Below are positions 1 through 8,008 of a stretch of 64,000 bases of DNA, piece by piece (position 1 is the stretch's first letter; each line of letters opens with the position of its first letter). This DNA comes from Microbispora sp. H11081 (GTDB lineage: Bacteria > Actinomycetota > Actinomycetes > Streptosporangiales > Streptosporangiaceae), in NCBI RefSeq assembly GCF_012999535.1, contig NZ_JABBWV010000004.1, positions 1 to 64,000 of the forward strand, given 5' to 3'. A program made the translations under genes and the position numbers. The notes under the pieces are model-generated. The model was not told the origin of the DNA. It did not search any database and saw nothing but the letters and a program-made list of their open reading frames with translations.

Positions 1-118
1 GTTACGGCGGTTATAGCGGTAGGGAAACACCCGGTTACTTTCCGAACCCGGAAGTTAAGCCTGCCAGCGCCGATGGTACTGCACCGGGGACGGTGTGGGA
101 GAGTAGGACGCCGCCGGA
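1..118 (+). rRNA. rrf: 5S ribosomal RNA
   Basis: The sequence has the actinobacterial 5S rRNA layout. The first bases pair with the CCGCCGGA near position 111-118 to form helix I, and the internal CCGAACCCGGAAGTTAAGCC and GATGGTACTGC blocks are the conserved loop regions. It sits at the very left edge, so 16S and 23S of the same operon should lie just outside the window. The exact first base cannot be fixed because the window begins here. Two hairpins follow directly and would end the rRNA transcript. Confidence 0.95.
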
Positions 119-140
119 CAATCTTTCAAGTAGTACATGT

Positions 141-171
141 GTGAAGGCCATCCCTCTGGGGTGGCCTTCAC
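141..171 (+). terminator. first hairpin after 5S rRNA
   Basis: Arms GTGAAGGCCA and TGGCCTTCAC (10 bp) enclose a short GC-rich inner stem. It lies 22 bases after the 5S gene and is followed by CGCGTTTT, so it can act as the first rrn terminator. Confidence 0.8.
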
Positions 172-180
172 GCGTTTTGA

Positions 181-205
181 GCCCCGGCCGACGGCCGGGG
201 CTTTC
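181..205 (+). terminator. second rrn terminator
   Basis: A perfect 9-bp stem (GCCCCGGCC / GGCCGGGGC) with a 3-nt loop is followed by TTTC. It is a classic intrinsic terminator and gives the rRNA operon a tandem stop. Confidence 0.85.
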
Positions 206-310
206 GCATACCCAGGACCAACGCGCACACCGTCCAAGGCTCATGAGGGAGGCAGGGCATATAGTCGCGACCTGCCGGTATCCAACGAGGGAGACAGGGG
301 GATCTTCCTG

Positions 311-937
311 ATGAGCAGCCGCTTCGGTCCGATCGCAAAACTGAGCGGTTGGTGGACGTCCGCACTGCTGACGGGCCTGGGACTCGGTGTTGTCACCAAT
401 CTTGCCCAGGGCTGGCTTCCAGGCGCCTGGAACCAGGTCGCCAACTCCGGTGCTGTCTGGTGTGTCCCGGCGTTCGTCGTCGGCGCCGTGCTTGCCGACT
501 GGGCGTCAGCGCGGTCAGCCGCCGTCGCCGGCCTGTGTGCCTCGGTCGGTCTGGTCGTCGGTTATTACGGGTACGCGGAGTTCGGCCGTGACGGCATGGG
601 CAGCCTCGCCTATCCGCTGATGTGGCTTGTGATGGCGGTCATCAGCGGCTCGTTGTTCGGTGTGGCCGGGCTGTGGTGGCGGAACGGACGCACCGTCCGT
701 AATCGTGTCATCGGGCTCGCCGCGCTGGGCGGTGTCTTCGGGATGGAAGGCATCATGTATGCCTTCGTCCTGCATTACGCCCCGCAGGCATGGGCCTGTC
801 TGGCCATCCTCGTCCTTGTGCCGCTGGTGATGGCACATCGGCGTAGAGAGCGGTTGCCGACCCTGCTGACGGCCCTGGCCCTCGCGCTACTGGCGTACTT
901 GGTCGTCGAATTCCCACTTCAGTACGTGACGATATGA
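311..937 (+). CDS. small integral membrane protein (DUF6518-like)
   Basis: Predicted 208-residue protein made almost entirely of hydrophobic segments, with about six or seven membrane helices starting near residues 15, 46, 66, 98, 127, 150 and 178. I place the start at the ATG at 311, which opens the hydrophobic pattern (MSSRFGPIAKLSG); the upstream reading frame runs back through the rrn terminators and is not coding. The length and helix pattern resemble actinobacterial DUF6518 proteins, which have no known function. The assignment is from memory and is tentative. The gene stands alone after the rRNA operon and no catalytic motif is visible. Confidence 0.7.
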   Translation: MSSRFGPIAKLSGWWTSALLTGLGLGVVTNLAQGWLPGAWNQVANSGAVWCVPAFVVGAVLADWASARSAAVAGLCASVGLVVGYYGYAEFGRDGMGSLAYPLMWLVMAVISGSLFGVAGLWWRNGRTVRNRVIGLAALGGVFGMEGIMYAFVLHYAPQAWACLAILVLVPLVMAHRRRERLPTLLTALALALLAYLVVEFPLQYVTI

Positions 938-1210
938 GGTGGATCGCAGACCGCGGGCGCAGTGGGGCCGGTCTCCTTGCCGACCACACGCTTCGTTTGT
1001 TCAGGCGTTCTGAGTCGCCGGGGCGTTAGCACCGAGGGAGCGGAGCGGGCGGGAGGGAGGACCGCAGCGAAGGCCCAGCGAAGCGGGCTTCGCGAGGACC
1101 GGACCTTCCGGCCGGCGCAGTGACACCCCACAATGCCGAGTCCGAAAAGGCCAACTCCCCGACGCACCCACGGCTCTATGCCGAGAGGCCGACGCTCGGC
1201 ACTGTGAGGC

Positions 1211-1300
1211 TCTCGAAGGCTCGCTAGTGCTCGCGAAGGCTCGGGGAGACGCGCGGAGACGCGCGAAGGCTCGAGGAGACGCGTTGGGACGCGGGGAGCG
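1211..1300. repeat. degenerate 10-bp tandem repeat
   Basis: Nine consecutive decamers resemble TCGCGAAGGC or GCGCGGAGAC. CGAAGGCTCG recurs at 1214, 1234 and 1264, and GAGACGCG (or GGGACGCG) at 1246, 1256, 1276 and 1286. Every spacing is a multiple of 10 bp, close to one helical turn. Confidence 0.75.
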
Positions 1301-1651
1301 GGCTCTTGCCGCCGTTGGGGTCGAGCCCTGATTTCTGGGGGTGGGGGGCCATCGACCGCGCTGTGGTCCCCGCGAGAGAATCGGCGGGTGCTACTGGAGA
1401 CGAGCGGCGAGGCCGAGGATCGACGGCAGGGCCGGATGCGGATGCCTTGCCATCCTCTTTTCGCTGGCCGGGCCGGCGTTCGATACCGCTCGGCAGGCGT
1501 GAGGGGAGGCTTCGTCCGGGGTCGATATCGGTGCGGAGGGACAGGCCATGTGGAAAGCGCGGCTATCAGCCGCACTGCTGCAGTCGTACTCCCAGTGGTG
1601 ATCATTAGCGGTCGTACCGGTGCCCCGGACGGTGCTACCGGGCCGGTCCGA

Positions 1652-1677
1652 CGATATCGAAAATGCTTTCGATATCG
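1652..1677. promoter_or_regulatory. perfect palindrome, possible operator
   Basis: The 11-base arm CGATATCGAAA is followed by ATGC and then its exact reverse complement. The element is AT-rich against a GC-rich background and is not followed by a T-run, so it looks more like a protein-binding site than a terminator. The nearest gene downstream is the sepF paralogue, about 390 bp away. Confidence 0.5.
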
Positions 1678-2069
1678 AAATTATGTGGGTCTTCCCGGCG
1701 TAATTCGATCTTCCTTGGCGTTGTCGGTAATCGCACCTCATGGGAGTCCCATGGCCGGCCTACCAGCAAGATCGTGTCTTGGGGAACCCGTCCTCCACGG
1801 CGTCCGTTGTGATCTACTGAAGGCGTGCCGTCGTTCGGGATGACTGTGAAAAATGTTTGCGAAGGGTTCCGTGGGGTAGGCGGGTTTAAGAGTTACCCTG
1901 GAAGGGCTGACGGAATTGGCGATGAAGACACGAGCACCCGGCCTGTACATTATCCAGCCAGCAACGCTTAAACGGCCGGGCGTGTCGGTGGGGGTTCGCT
2001 GAATCGTCGATTACGGTTCCGTGTGTCGGGACGAGCCCGGAAAAGGACAAGCCGGAAAAGGACGAACCG

Positions 2070-2453
2070 ATGGGGGCTGTGCGCAAGGTGGCGAGCTACC
2101 TTGGCCTAGGTGGGGCAGACCAGTACGACGACGAGACCTATGCCGAGGACGAGTACGAGGACGACTGGATGCCGGCGGCCGAGCGTGCCGCCAAGCGGTG
2201 GCAGCCCAATGCTGACCCCGCCCGGATCGTCATGGTTCGCCCACGGAAATACGACGACGCCCTGACGATCGGCCGGCACTTCCGTGAGGGCCACACGGTG
2301 GTCATGGATGTGGTGAGCATGTCGACGGCTGAGGCCACGCGAATGGTCGACTTCGCCGCGGGGCTCGCCTACGGCTGTGAGGGCCGTATCGAGCGGATCG
2401 CGGACAAGGTGTTCCTGATCACTCCGGCCACGGTGGAGGTTTCCACCGCCTGA
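2070..2453 (+). CDS. sepF: SepF-family cell division protein (paralogue)
   Basis: Predicted 127-residue protein. The N-terminal part has the actinobacterial SepF opening (MGAVRKVASYLGLG) and an acidic Asp/Glu/Tyr-rich linker (about residues 18-35). The C-terminal SepF core (residues 50-122) ends with the family hallmark VDFAAGLAYG...IERIADKVFLITP. SepF binds the FtsZ tail and the membrane to organise the Z ring. Actinomycetes carry extra SepF copies outside the division cluster. This copy has no murein or fts neighbours, so it is more likely an accessory paralogue than the main one. A purine-rich GGAAAAGGA precedes the ATG. Short GCCGGGCCTGA repeats follow the stop. Confidence 0.88.
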   Translation: MGAVRKVASYLGLGGADQYDDETYAEDEYEDDWMPAAERAAKRWQPNADPARIVMVRPRKYDDALTIGRHFREGHTVVMDVVSMSTAEATRMVDFAAGLAYGCEGRIERIADKVFLITPATVEVSTA

Positions 2454-2590
2454 AGCCGGGCCTGAGCCGGGCCTGAAGCTGGGCCTAAGGCCGAGATCGA
2501 AGCAGGGCCCGAAGGCATGGCCGGAAGCACCGCCTGAAGGCTGAAGCGCGGCCGTGGTGACCGCTGAGGCGTGTTTCTGAAGAAGAGCGA

Positions 2591-2627
2591 ACTGTGCCCG
2601 CCACCCGGAAGGGTCGGCGGGCACAGT
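2591..2627. terminator. bidirectional hairpin between convergent genes
   Basis: Arms ACTGTGCCCGCC and GGCGGGCACAGT (12 bp, perfect) are extended inward by ACCC/GGGT around a GGAA loop with one bulged base. It lies between the convergent sepF paralogue and the membrane protein gene, where it can stop both transcripts. Confidence 0.8.
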
Positions 2628-2646
2628 CGTCCGTGGTGGCGTGTCG

Positions 2647-3966
2647 CTACGCGGCCCGTGGGCCCCGGCGCAGGAGCGTGGAGACCTCGGTCAGGTCCCG
2701 GGCGGCGGCGGAGGCGCGTTCCTCGGACTCCCTGGCGTACTCGTGCAGGGCCCAGACGGCTTTGTCCGCGAGGTCGGAGAGCTTGCCGGCCCGTGTCTGG
2801 ACGTACCGCACGTCCGAGTGTTCCTTGATGCGGTGCCGCCACAGCAGGTGCCCGCCCGCGGCGCCGATCATCAGGCCGACGAGGGCGAGCGGCAGCGAGA
2901 CCACGAACCCGGCGGCGAGGACGGCGACGGCGAGGACCAGGAGGACGTATCCGGCCCAGGGCCGCCCACGCTTGGGCACGTGGTCGGTGACGAGCCGTTG
3001 CTCGGCCGCCGCCATCGTCTCCTGGTCGGGGCCTTCGGGCCTGAGCGTGATCGGGTAGCCGAGGATCGGCACGCGCAGGGTGTCGGGCGGCGGTTCGCGC
3101 ACGACCTCGACGAGAGACTCGGCGGCCGCCCTGATGGCGGGCGCGGCCACGTGCAGGGCGAGCGCCGCCAGGTGGGGGTCGGCGTCGGGGCGCAGATCCT
3201 GGAGCAGATGCCCGGTGAGCGAGCTGAGCGGCCCTTCCTGGCCGCCCTGGCCCGCCAGGGCGCGGAGCACGGCAAGCGGCTCGTCGTCGGCCCACACCGT
3301 GCCTGCCACGACCTTGGTGACCTCGCCGGCCTTGCGGGTGGAGGTGATCTCGGTGCAGCGCTCGCGCAGCCGGTCGAGGGTGACCGAGGCCCGCAGCGAC
3401 CGCTCGATCTCGGGGACCTTGGCGAGCTCGGGGAACGCGGCCAGAGAGTCGGGCACAGCCGTTTCCGGCAGGCCGGGCACCAGTGCCTTGAGCCACCGCT
3501 CGTCGGTGGCCGGCACGTTCACCGCGTCCAGCTTGCGCAGTACGAAGATCTTGCCGACCGGTCCGTACGCCCCGCGGGCGGCGGCGAGCCACAGCGCCCG
3601 CTGACCGGGGGCCACCGGACGGTCCTCAGAAAGGTCGCCGAAGGCGGTGCCGAGCCATGAGGCGTGGATCCGGTCGCCGTGGCCGCATACGGCGAGGGCC
3701 AGGCAGAGGAACAGCGCGGTGCGCCGCTCGTCGAGCTGGTTGGCCAGCGCCAGCGGGTCCAGGGCGTCCTTGCCCGACATGATGAGGACGAGGGCCTCGA
3801 CGGCGGGCCCCAGCCAGTAGCCCGGCACGTCCGTGATCCCCGGAGGCAGGTCGGGCACGATGCCTTCGGCCGCCAGGCTCACGATCAGCGCCTCGGCGTA
3901 CCGGTGTAGCTCCGTGGCCTCGGCCAGGTTTCCAAAGTCCGGACTTGTGGTCAGGTCCATGCTCAC
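2647..3966 (-). CDS. unrecognised protein with two C-terminal membrane helices
   Basis: Predicted 439-residue protein that I cannot assign to a named family. Residues 1 to about 330 are soluble, Leu/Ala-rich and mostly helical. Residues about 338-376 form a hydrophobic hairpin of two membrane helices (GYVLLVLAVAVLAAGF...LPLALVGLMIGAAGG). The last 60 residues are charged and helical and end in LLRRGPRAA. It therefore looks like a membrane-tethered cytoplasmic protein. The GTG at 3966 follows a GGGGAG; an ATG two codons later is equally possible. It is transcribed in the same direction as argS but is separated from it by about 270 bp and a terminator. Confidence 0.8.
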   Translation of the reverse strand: MSMDLTTSPDFGNLAEATELHRYAEALIVSLAAEGIVPDLPPGITDVPGYWLGPAVEALVLIMSGKDALDPLALANQLDERRTALFLCLALAVCGHGDRIHASWLGTAFGDLSEDRPVAPGQRALWLAAARGAYGPVGKIFVLRKLDAVNVPATDERWLKALVPGLPETAVPDSLAAFPELAKVPEIERSLRASVTLDRLRERCTEITSTRKAGEVTKVVAGTVWADDEPLAVLRALAGQGGQEGPLSSLTGHLLQDLRPDADPHLAALALHVAAPAIRAAAESLVEVVREPPPDTLRVPILGYPITLRPEGPDQETMAAAEQRLVTDHVPKRGRPWAGYVLLVLAVAVLAAGFVVSLPLALVGLMIGAAGGHLLWRHRIKEHSDVRYVQTRAGKLSDLADKAVWALHEYARESEERASAAARDLTEVSTLLRRGPRAA

Positions 3967-4126
3967 GCGGAACGCTCCCCGAGGGGTCGGCTGGCACTCC
4001 CTTGACCGCGCCAGACTAGACGCTTGGTGCGACAGTCACGGGCGAGGCGCGCCGTGGCCGGCCCTGACCCGGGGAAACGGGGCGGCCATACCGCCGCAGA
4101 AGGGGCGGCGGGCCCCGATGAGAGGG

Positions 4127-4158
4127 GAACGCCATCCCCGGAGACGGGGATGGCGTTC
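4127..4158 (-). terminator. terminator of argS
   Basis: Perfect 14-bp arms (GAACGCCATCCCCG and its complement) enclose a GAGA loop. The hairpin sits 77 bases past the argS stop, before the upstream end of the membrane protein gene. Confidence 0.8.
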
Positions 4159-4234
4159 ACGGTTCCGACGGGGCCGCTCCCGGTTCCGGGGAGGTCCTCC
4201 CCGGTGTCCGCCGGAGCGGGATCGGGCACCGCGC

Positions 4235-5956
4235 TCACATCCGCTCGGGGACTTCGATGCCGAGCAGGTCGAGCCCGCGCAGCAGCACCCGCAGGGTGAG
4301 CGCGGACAGAGCCAGACGCGACTGCCGTACGGACTCCTCCTCGGCCTTGAGGACCGGGCAGCCCTCGTAGAAGGAGGTGAACGCCTGGGCCACGTCGAAC
4401 AGGTAGTTGCACAGCCGGTGGGGCTCGGAGAACTCGGCGACGGCGGTGACGACCGAGCCGAATCCGAGCAACTGCAGCGCGAGCGCCCGCTCGGCCGGGT
4501 GGCCCAGCGTGATCGGACCGGTGACCGACTCCGGCTCGATGCCGCCGTTGCGGAAGATCGACCGGATGCGGGCGGTGGCGTACTGGAGGTAAGGCCCGGT
4601 GTTGCCGGTGAGGGCGAGCATGCGGTCGAAGTCGAACACGTACTCGCTGTCGTGGCTCACCGACAGGTCGGCGTACTTGACGGCGCCCATGCCGACCTGG
4701 CGCGCGATCTGCCGGCGGGCCTCCGGGTCGTACCCGCGGTCGGCGATGACGGCCTCGGCCCGCACGATGGCCTCGTCCAGCAGTTCGGTGAGCTTGATCG
4801 AGGCGCCGCTGCGGGTCTTGAACATCTTGCCGTCGCTGCCGAGCACGCTGCCGATCTGGACGTGCTCCGCCTTCACGTCGTCGTGCAGCCAGCCGGCCAT
4901 CCGCGCGGAGGCGAACACCATCTGGAAGTGGAGCGACTGGGTGGCGCCCACGACGTACAGGATCTGGTCGGCCTTCAGGTCGCGCACCCGGTAGCGGATC
5001 GCCGCGAGGTCGGTCGTGGCGTAGCCGTACCCGCCGTCGCTCTTGCGGACGATGAGCGGCAGCGGCTGGTCGTCACGGCCCTTGAATCCGGGCGGGAACA
5101 CGCACAGCGCGCCCTCGCTGATCTCGGCGACGCCGGTGCGCTCCAGTTCGTCGCAGACGTCGGCGAGCATGGGGTTGTACATGCTCTCGCCGGCGATGTC
5201 GTCGTCGGTCAGCGTGACGCCGAGCATGGCGTACACGTTGTTGAAGTACTGCTTGGTGTTGTCGATGAACTCGTGCCAGAGCCGCAGGGTCTCCGGGTCG
5301 CCGCCCTGCAGCAGCGGCACCCGGCGGCGGGACCGCTGTTGGAACTCGGGGTCGTTGTCGAACTTGTGCCGCGCCGCCTGGTAGAACGCGTTGCCGTCGC
5401 CGGCGGCGAGCATGCCGAGGGCCGCCTCCTCGCCGATGTCGAGGAGGTGCTCGATGAGCATGCCGAACTGGGTGCCCCAGTCACCGAGGTGGTTCTGCCG
5501 GATCACCCGGTTGCCGACGTGTTCATGGGTGCGCGCGAGGGTGTCGCCGACGATCGTGGTGCGCAGGTGGCCGACGTGCATCTCCTTCGCGGCGTTCGGC
5601 GCCGAGTAGTCGACGATCACGGTCCGCGGGGCAGGCTGCGGCACGCCGACGCGCTCGTCGAGCAGCCGCTGCGCGGCCTGCTCGGCGATCCAGCCGTCGC
5701 GGAGCGTCAGGTTGAGGAACCCGGGGCCGCTGACCTCCACGCTCACGTCGTCCGTGCCGAGGTGGTCGGCGATCGCCTGGGCGACCTCCCGCGGGGCACG
5801 TCGGAGCCGCTTGGCCAGGCTGAGCGCGACGTTCGCCTGGTAGTCGGCGAACTGGGAGGGCCTGATCAGCGGATCTTCTGTGGCGTACTCCGGACCGAAG
5901 GCGGAACCCAGCGCCTGCTGGACCCGCTCGGTGAGCACGAGCTGCGGGTCGGTCAT
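4235..5956 (-). CDS. argS: arginine--tRNA ligase
   Basis: Class I aminoacyl-tRNA synthetase that charges tRNA-Arg. The 573 residues match the usual length. An N-terminal tRNA-binding domain (residues 1-100) is followed by the HIGH-type signature (SAPNAAKEMHVGHLR, HVGH at 127-130), the Rossmann catalytic core, a DGKMFKTRSG loop in the KMSK position, and a C-terminal DALR anticodon-binding domain (about 450-573) ending IEVPERM. The start has TAAGCT exactly 6 nt before the ATG and no Shine-Dalgarno, which points to a leaderless transcript. plsX lies 51 bp upstream on the same strand but has its own similar promoter. A strong hairpin follows the stop. Confidence 0.97.
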   Translation of the reverse strand: MTDPQLVLTERVQQALGSAFGPEYATEDPLIRPSQFADYQANVALSLAKRLRRAPREVAQAIADHLGTDDVSVEVSGPGFLNLTLRDGWIAEQAAQRLLDERVGVPQPAPRTVIVDYSAPNAAKEMHVGHLRTTIVGDTLARTHEHVGNRVIRQNHLGDWGTQFGMLIEHLLDIGEEAALGMLAAGDGNAFYQAARHKFDNDPEFQQRSRRRVPLLQGGDPETLRLWHEFIDNTKQYFNNVYAMLGVTLTDDDIAGESMYNPMLADVCDELERTGVAEISEGALCVFPPGFKGRDDQPLPLIVRKSDGGYGYATTDLAAIRYRVRDLKADQILYVVGATQSLHFQMVFASARMAGWLHDDVKAEHVQIGSVLGSDGKMFKTRSGASIKLTELLDEAIVRAEAVIADRGYDPEARRQIARQVGMGAVKYADLSVSHDSEYVFDFDRMLALTGNTGPYLQYATARIRSIFRNGGIEPESVTGPITLGHPAERALALQLLGFGSVVTAVAEFSEPHRLCNYLFDVAQAFTSFYEGCPVLKAEEESVRQSRLALSALTLRVLLRGLDLLGIEVPERM

Positions 5957-6007
5957 GCGTCAAGCTTATCGGCGCGCGGCTTCCGCCCGCCGTCCTATAT
6001 ACGCCGG

Positions 6008-7036
6008 TCACCGGCGGCGGTGCTGCTTGCCGCCGGAGGCGAACCGCTCGCCGATCCTGGCGACGATGCCCTGGGCCGACAGGCGGGCCGCGAGCTCGCA
6101 GGCGGCGGCCACGCCACGCGCCCGCGACGACCCGTGCGCGATCACCACCGTGCCGTTCAGGCCCAGCAGCACGGCCCCGCCGTGCGACTCGGGATCGAGC
6201 CGGCCTGCCAGCTCCCTGAGCCGGGCCCGCTGCAGCATCCCGCCGAGCCTGGCCGCGCGGCTCTCCGCGATCGTCTCCCTGAACTGCTCGAAGGCGTACC
6301 GCACCGCGCCCTCGACGGTCTTGAGCGCCACGTTGCCGGTGAACCCGTCGGTGACGATCACGTCGGCTCTGCCGCTGAGCAGATCGTGCCCTTCGATGTT
6401 GCCGGTGAAGTCGATGCCGGGCGTGGCGGCGAGCAGTTCGTGGGCCCGTTTGGCGAGTTTGTTGCCCTTCGAGGCCTCGGCGCCGATCGTGAGCAGGCCG
6501 ACCCGGGGACGTCGCAACCCGAGCGCCGCCTCGGCGTACGCCACCCCGAGGTGGGCGAACTGCACCAGCATCTCCGGCTTGGCGTCGGCGGTGGCGCCCG
6601 CGTCGAGCAGCACGGTCGGATGGGGCAGGGTCGGCAGGCCGACCGCGATCGCGGGGCGCATGACCCCTTGCTGGGCGCGCAGCCGCAGCCGGCCGGTGGC
6701 GACGACGCCCGCCGTCGACCCCGCGGACACCACCCCGCAGGCGTCGCCGCGCCGGACGAGGTGGCAGGCGACGGCGATGCTGGACCGGGGCCGCCTCAGG
6801 CTCGCCAGCGCGCCCTCGTCCATCGCCAGGGCCTCGTCGGCGCGGACGATGGGGATCTCGGTGACGGCGTCGTGCTCGGCCAGTTCCTGGTAGAGCACAC
6901 GGGGGTGGCCGACGAGCACGACGGGCACGCCCCGCTCCCGTACGGCCCGCACCGCTCCCGCGACGATCTCCGCGGGTGCGTTGTCGCCGCCCATGGCGTC
7001 GAGTGCCACGGGAAGCGCACGGCCGGTGGGCTGCAT
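6008..7036 (-). CDS. plsX: phosphate acyltransferase PlsX
   Basis: PlsX converts acyl-ACP and phosphate to acyl-phosphate, the donor for the first acylation of glycerol-3-phosphate in phospholipid synthesis. The 342-residue protein starts with the hallmark ALDAMGGDNAP and contains VSAGSTAGVVATG, LLDAGATADAKPEML, GLLTIGAEASKGN and VTDGFTGNVALKTVEG, all typical of the family. In many bacteria plsX sits with fabD/fabF or rpmF; here it stands beside argS. TACGAT lies 6 nt before the ATG with no Shine-Dalgarno sequence, so it is probably leaderless. The C-terminus ends with a basic GGKQHRRR tail. Confidence 0.95.
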   Translation of the reverse strand: MQPTGRALPVALDAMGGDNAPAEIVAGAVRAVRERGVPVVLVGHPRVLYQELAEHDAVTEIPIVRADEALAMDEGALASLRRPRSSIAVACHLVRRGDACGVVSAGSTAGVVATGRLRLRAQQGVMRPAIAVGLPTLPHPTVLLDAGATADAKPEMLVQFAHLGVAYAEAALGLRRPRVGLLTIGAEASKGNKLAKRAHELLAATPGIDFTGNIEGHDLLSGRADVIVTDGFTGNVALKTVEGAVRYAFEQFRETIAESRAARLGGMLQRARLRELAGRLDPESHGGAVLLGLNGTVVIAHGSSRARGVAAACELAARLSAQGIVARIGERFASGGKQHRRR

Positions 7037-7053
7037 GGCCGCATCGTAGGCCG

Positions 7054-7629
7054 TCAGCGACGTCTCCCGCGGTAGACGACTATCTTGCCGAACCTCGCGT
7101 TGCCGGTGACGCGGATCAACGGGCCGTCGCTGTCGCCTTCGCCGTCCCCGCCGGTCACCGAGCGCTTCGAGAAGACCGCGCTGCCCTCGTCGATCACCCT
7201 GGCGTCGGCCGGAACGGCGACGATGACCTTCCCGCAGAAGGAGTTCAGCTCCAGCGTCACCTCACGCCCGGGCAGGACCGCGTCGGTGAGGTCCACGATC
7301 AGCGCCCCGAAAACCGCGCTGAGCTCGGTGTGCCGGCCAGGGACCCAGCGCCCGCGCCGAATGATCTTGCTGCCCACCGCGGCGATCCGCTGCCGCTCGG
7401 TGGAGGGCGTGCCCGGGGGGCGGGCCGCGTCGGGCAGGTCCCTGACCAGGGGAACGAGGTCTCCGACGGTCATCGCGCTGTAGGCGGCTTCGAGCCGGTC
7501 GGAGTGCTCGACGCTCGTCAGGCGGCCGGTGGCCAGCGCCTCTCCGAGGATGGCCGCGACCCGGTCGCGGTCGGCGTCCGAGGCGCGCTGTGCGGGGTCG
7601 TCGCCCGCATGGGGGATGAGGGACGTCAC
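7054..7629 (-). CDS. DUF1707 SHOCT-like domain protein
   Basis: Predicted 191-residue protein. The N-terminal DUF1707 domain (about residues 9-60) has its typical pattern: RASDADRDRVAAILGEALATGRLT, EHSDRLEAAYSAMTVGDLVPLVRDLP. A second domain resembles a liaF/YvqF-type beta-helix (about 95-190: ELSAVFGALIVDLTDAV, VTLELNSFCGKVIVAVP). Such proteins are common in actinobacteria and may respond to cell-envelope stress, but no function is established. I chose the GTG at 7629 because TACGCT lies exactly 6 nt upstream (leaderless type) and the domain begins just after; the longer upstream frame has no such signal. Its stop lies 18 bp from the plsX start, on the same strand. Confidence 0.85.
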   Translation of the reverse strand: MTSLIPHAGDDPAQRASDADRDRVAAILGEALATGRLTSVEHSDRLEAAYSAMTVGDLVPLVRDLPDAARPPGTPSTERQRIAAVGSKIIRRGRWVPGRHTELSAVFGALIVDLTDAVLPGREVTLELNSFCGKVIVAVPADARVIDEGSAVFSKRSVTGGDGEGDSDGPLIRVTGNARFGKIVVYRGRRR

Positions 7630-8008
7630 TCCGCCAGCGTAACTCCAATCGAGATATGTCGCGATAGTGCGCGCGCTCGTGGACGGCTCGAACGGGCCGG
7701 GTCGCGCGGCCCGCCGGCGCGTCGCTAAAAGCGAGCGGAAAGATCTGTCGCCGGGCCTGGGCGTCGTGTTTACCGTGGCTTTCTCCTGAGGCGGGATTGC
7801 GGTGACCGTGAAGTGGTTGTCCGATGCTCGATATACCGACTTTCCGGGCGGGCGCGGGCCGGGGATCCCCTGGTCGGCACGGCTTTCGGCCGTGATCGGG
7901 GGTGATAGAAATGCCGACGTCTTTGTCGGCGGGCTCGCCGACGCACGGGGGTTCTTGGGTTCGTCATTCCCACTCTCGTGAAAAGGAATATGAACCGGGG
8001 GCAAGTTA
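7630..8008. other. intergenic region with adjacent hairpins upstream of the Ala-rich secreted gene
   Basis: About 380 bp between divergent genes. Two stem-loops lie close together on the plus strand: CACGGC/GCCGTG (7878-7894) and GCCGAC/GTCGGC (7913-7930). The last 60 bases before the ATG are less GC-rich than the surroundings. I compared the region with the c-di-AMP (ydaO) riboswitch pattern often found before secreted actinobacterial genes and did not see its conserved core. It may be a structured 5' leader of unknown type. Confidence 0.4.

Larger units (their letters stand above)
938..2069. other. 1.1 kb stretch without a supported gene
   Basis: No reading frame here looks coding. The long frames are arginine/proline/serine-rich products of GC-rich repeats and lack start signals. 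The stretch holds a GCGAAG-CGGG-CTTCGC hairpin (1078-1093), a 10-bp-phased repeat (about 1211-1300) and a palindrome of 11-bp arms (1652-1677), listed separately. A 26-codon frame (ATG at 1922) is visible but has no convincing ribosome-binding site. No tRNA was recognised. Confidence 0.6.

Noticed and set aside
919-1605. 228-codon minus-strand frame in the gene-free region
   Set aside because: It is Arg/Pro/Ser-rich, much of it comes from the decamer repeat, and it has no start signal or family.
1922-2002. 26-codon frame MKTRAPGLYIIQPATL...
   Set aside because: There is no clear ribosome-binding site or family, so chance is more likely.
938-2069. tRNA genes after the rRNA operon
   Set aside because: No TTCGA loop with a matching acceptor stem was found.
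3833-7075. 1080-codon plus-strand frame
   Set aside because: It lies antisense to argS and plsX, whose motifs are clear. The product is Val/Gly/Arg-rich, typical of the shadow frame of GC-rich genes.
7630-8008. c-di-AMP (ydaO) riboswitch before the secreted gene
   Set aside because: The conserved core sequences are not present; only two simple hairpins are seen.
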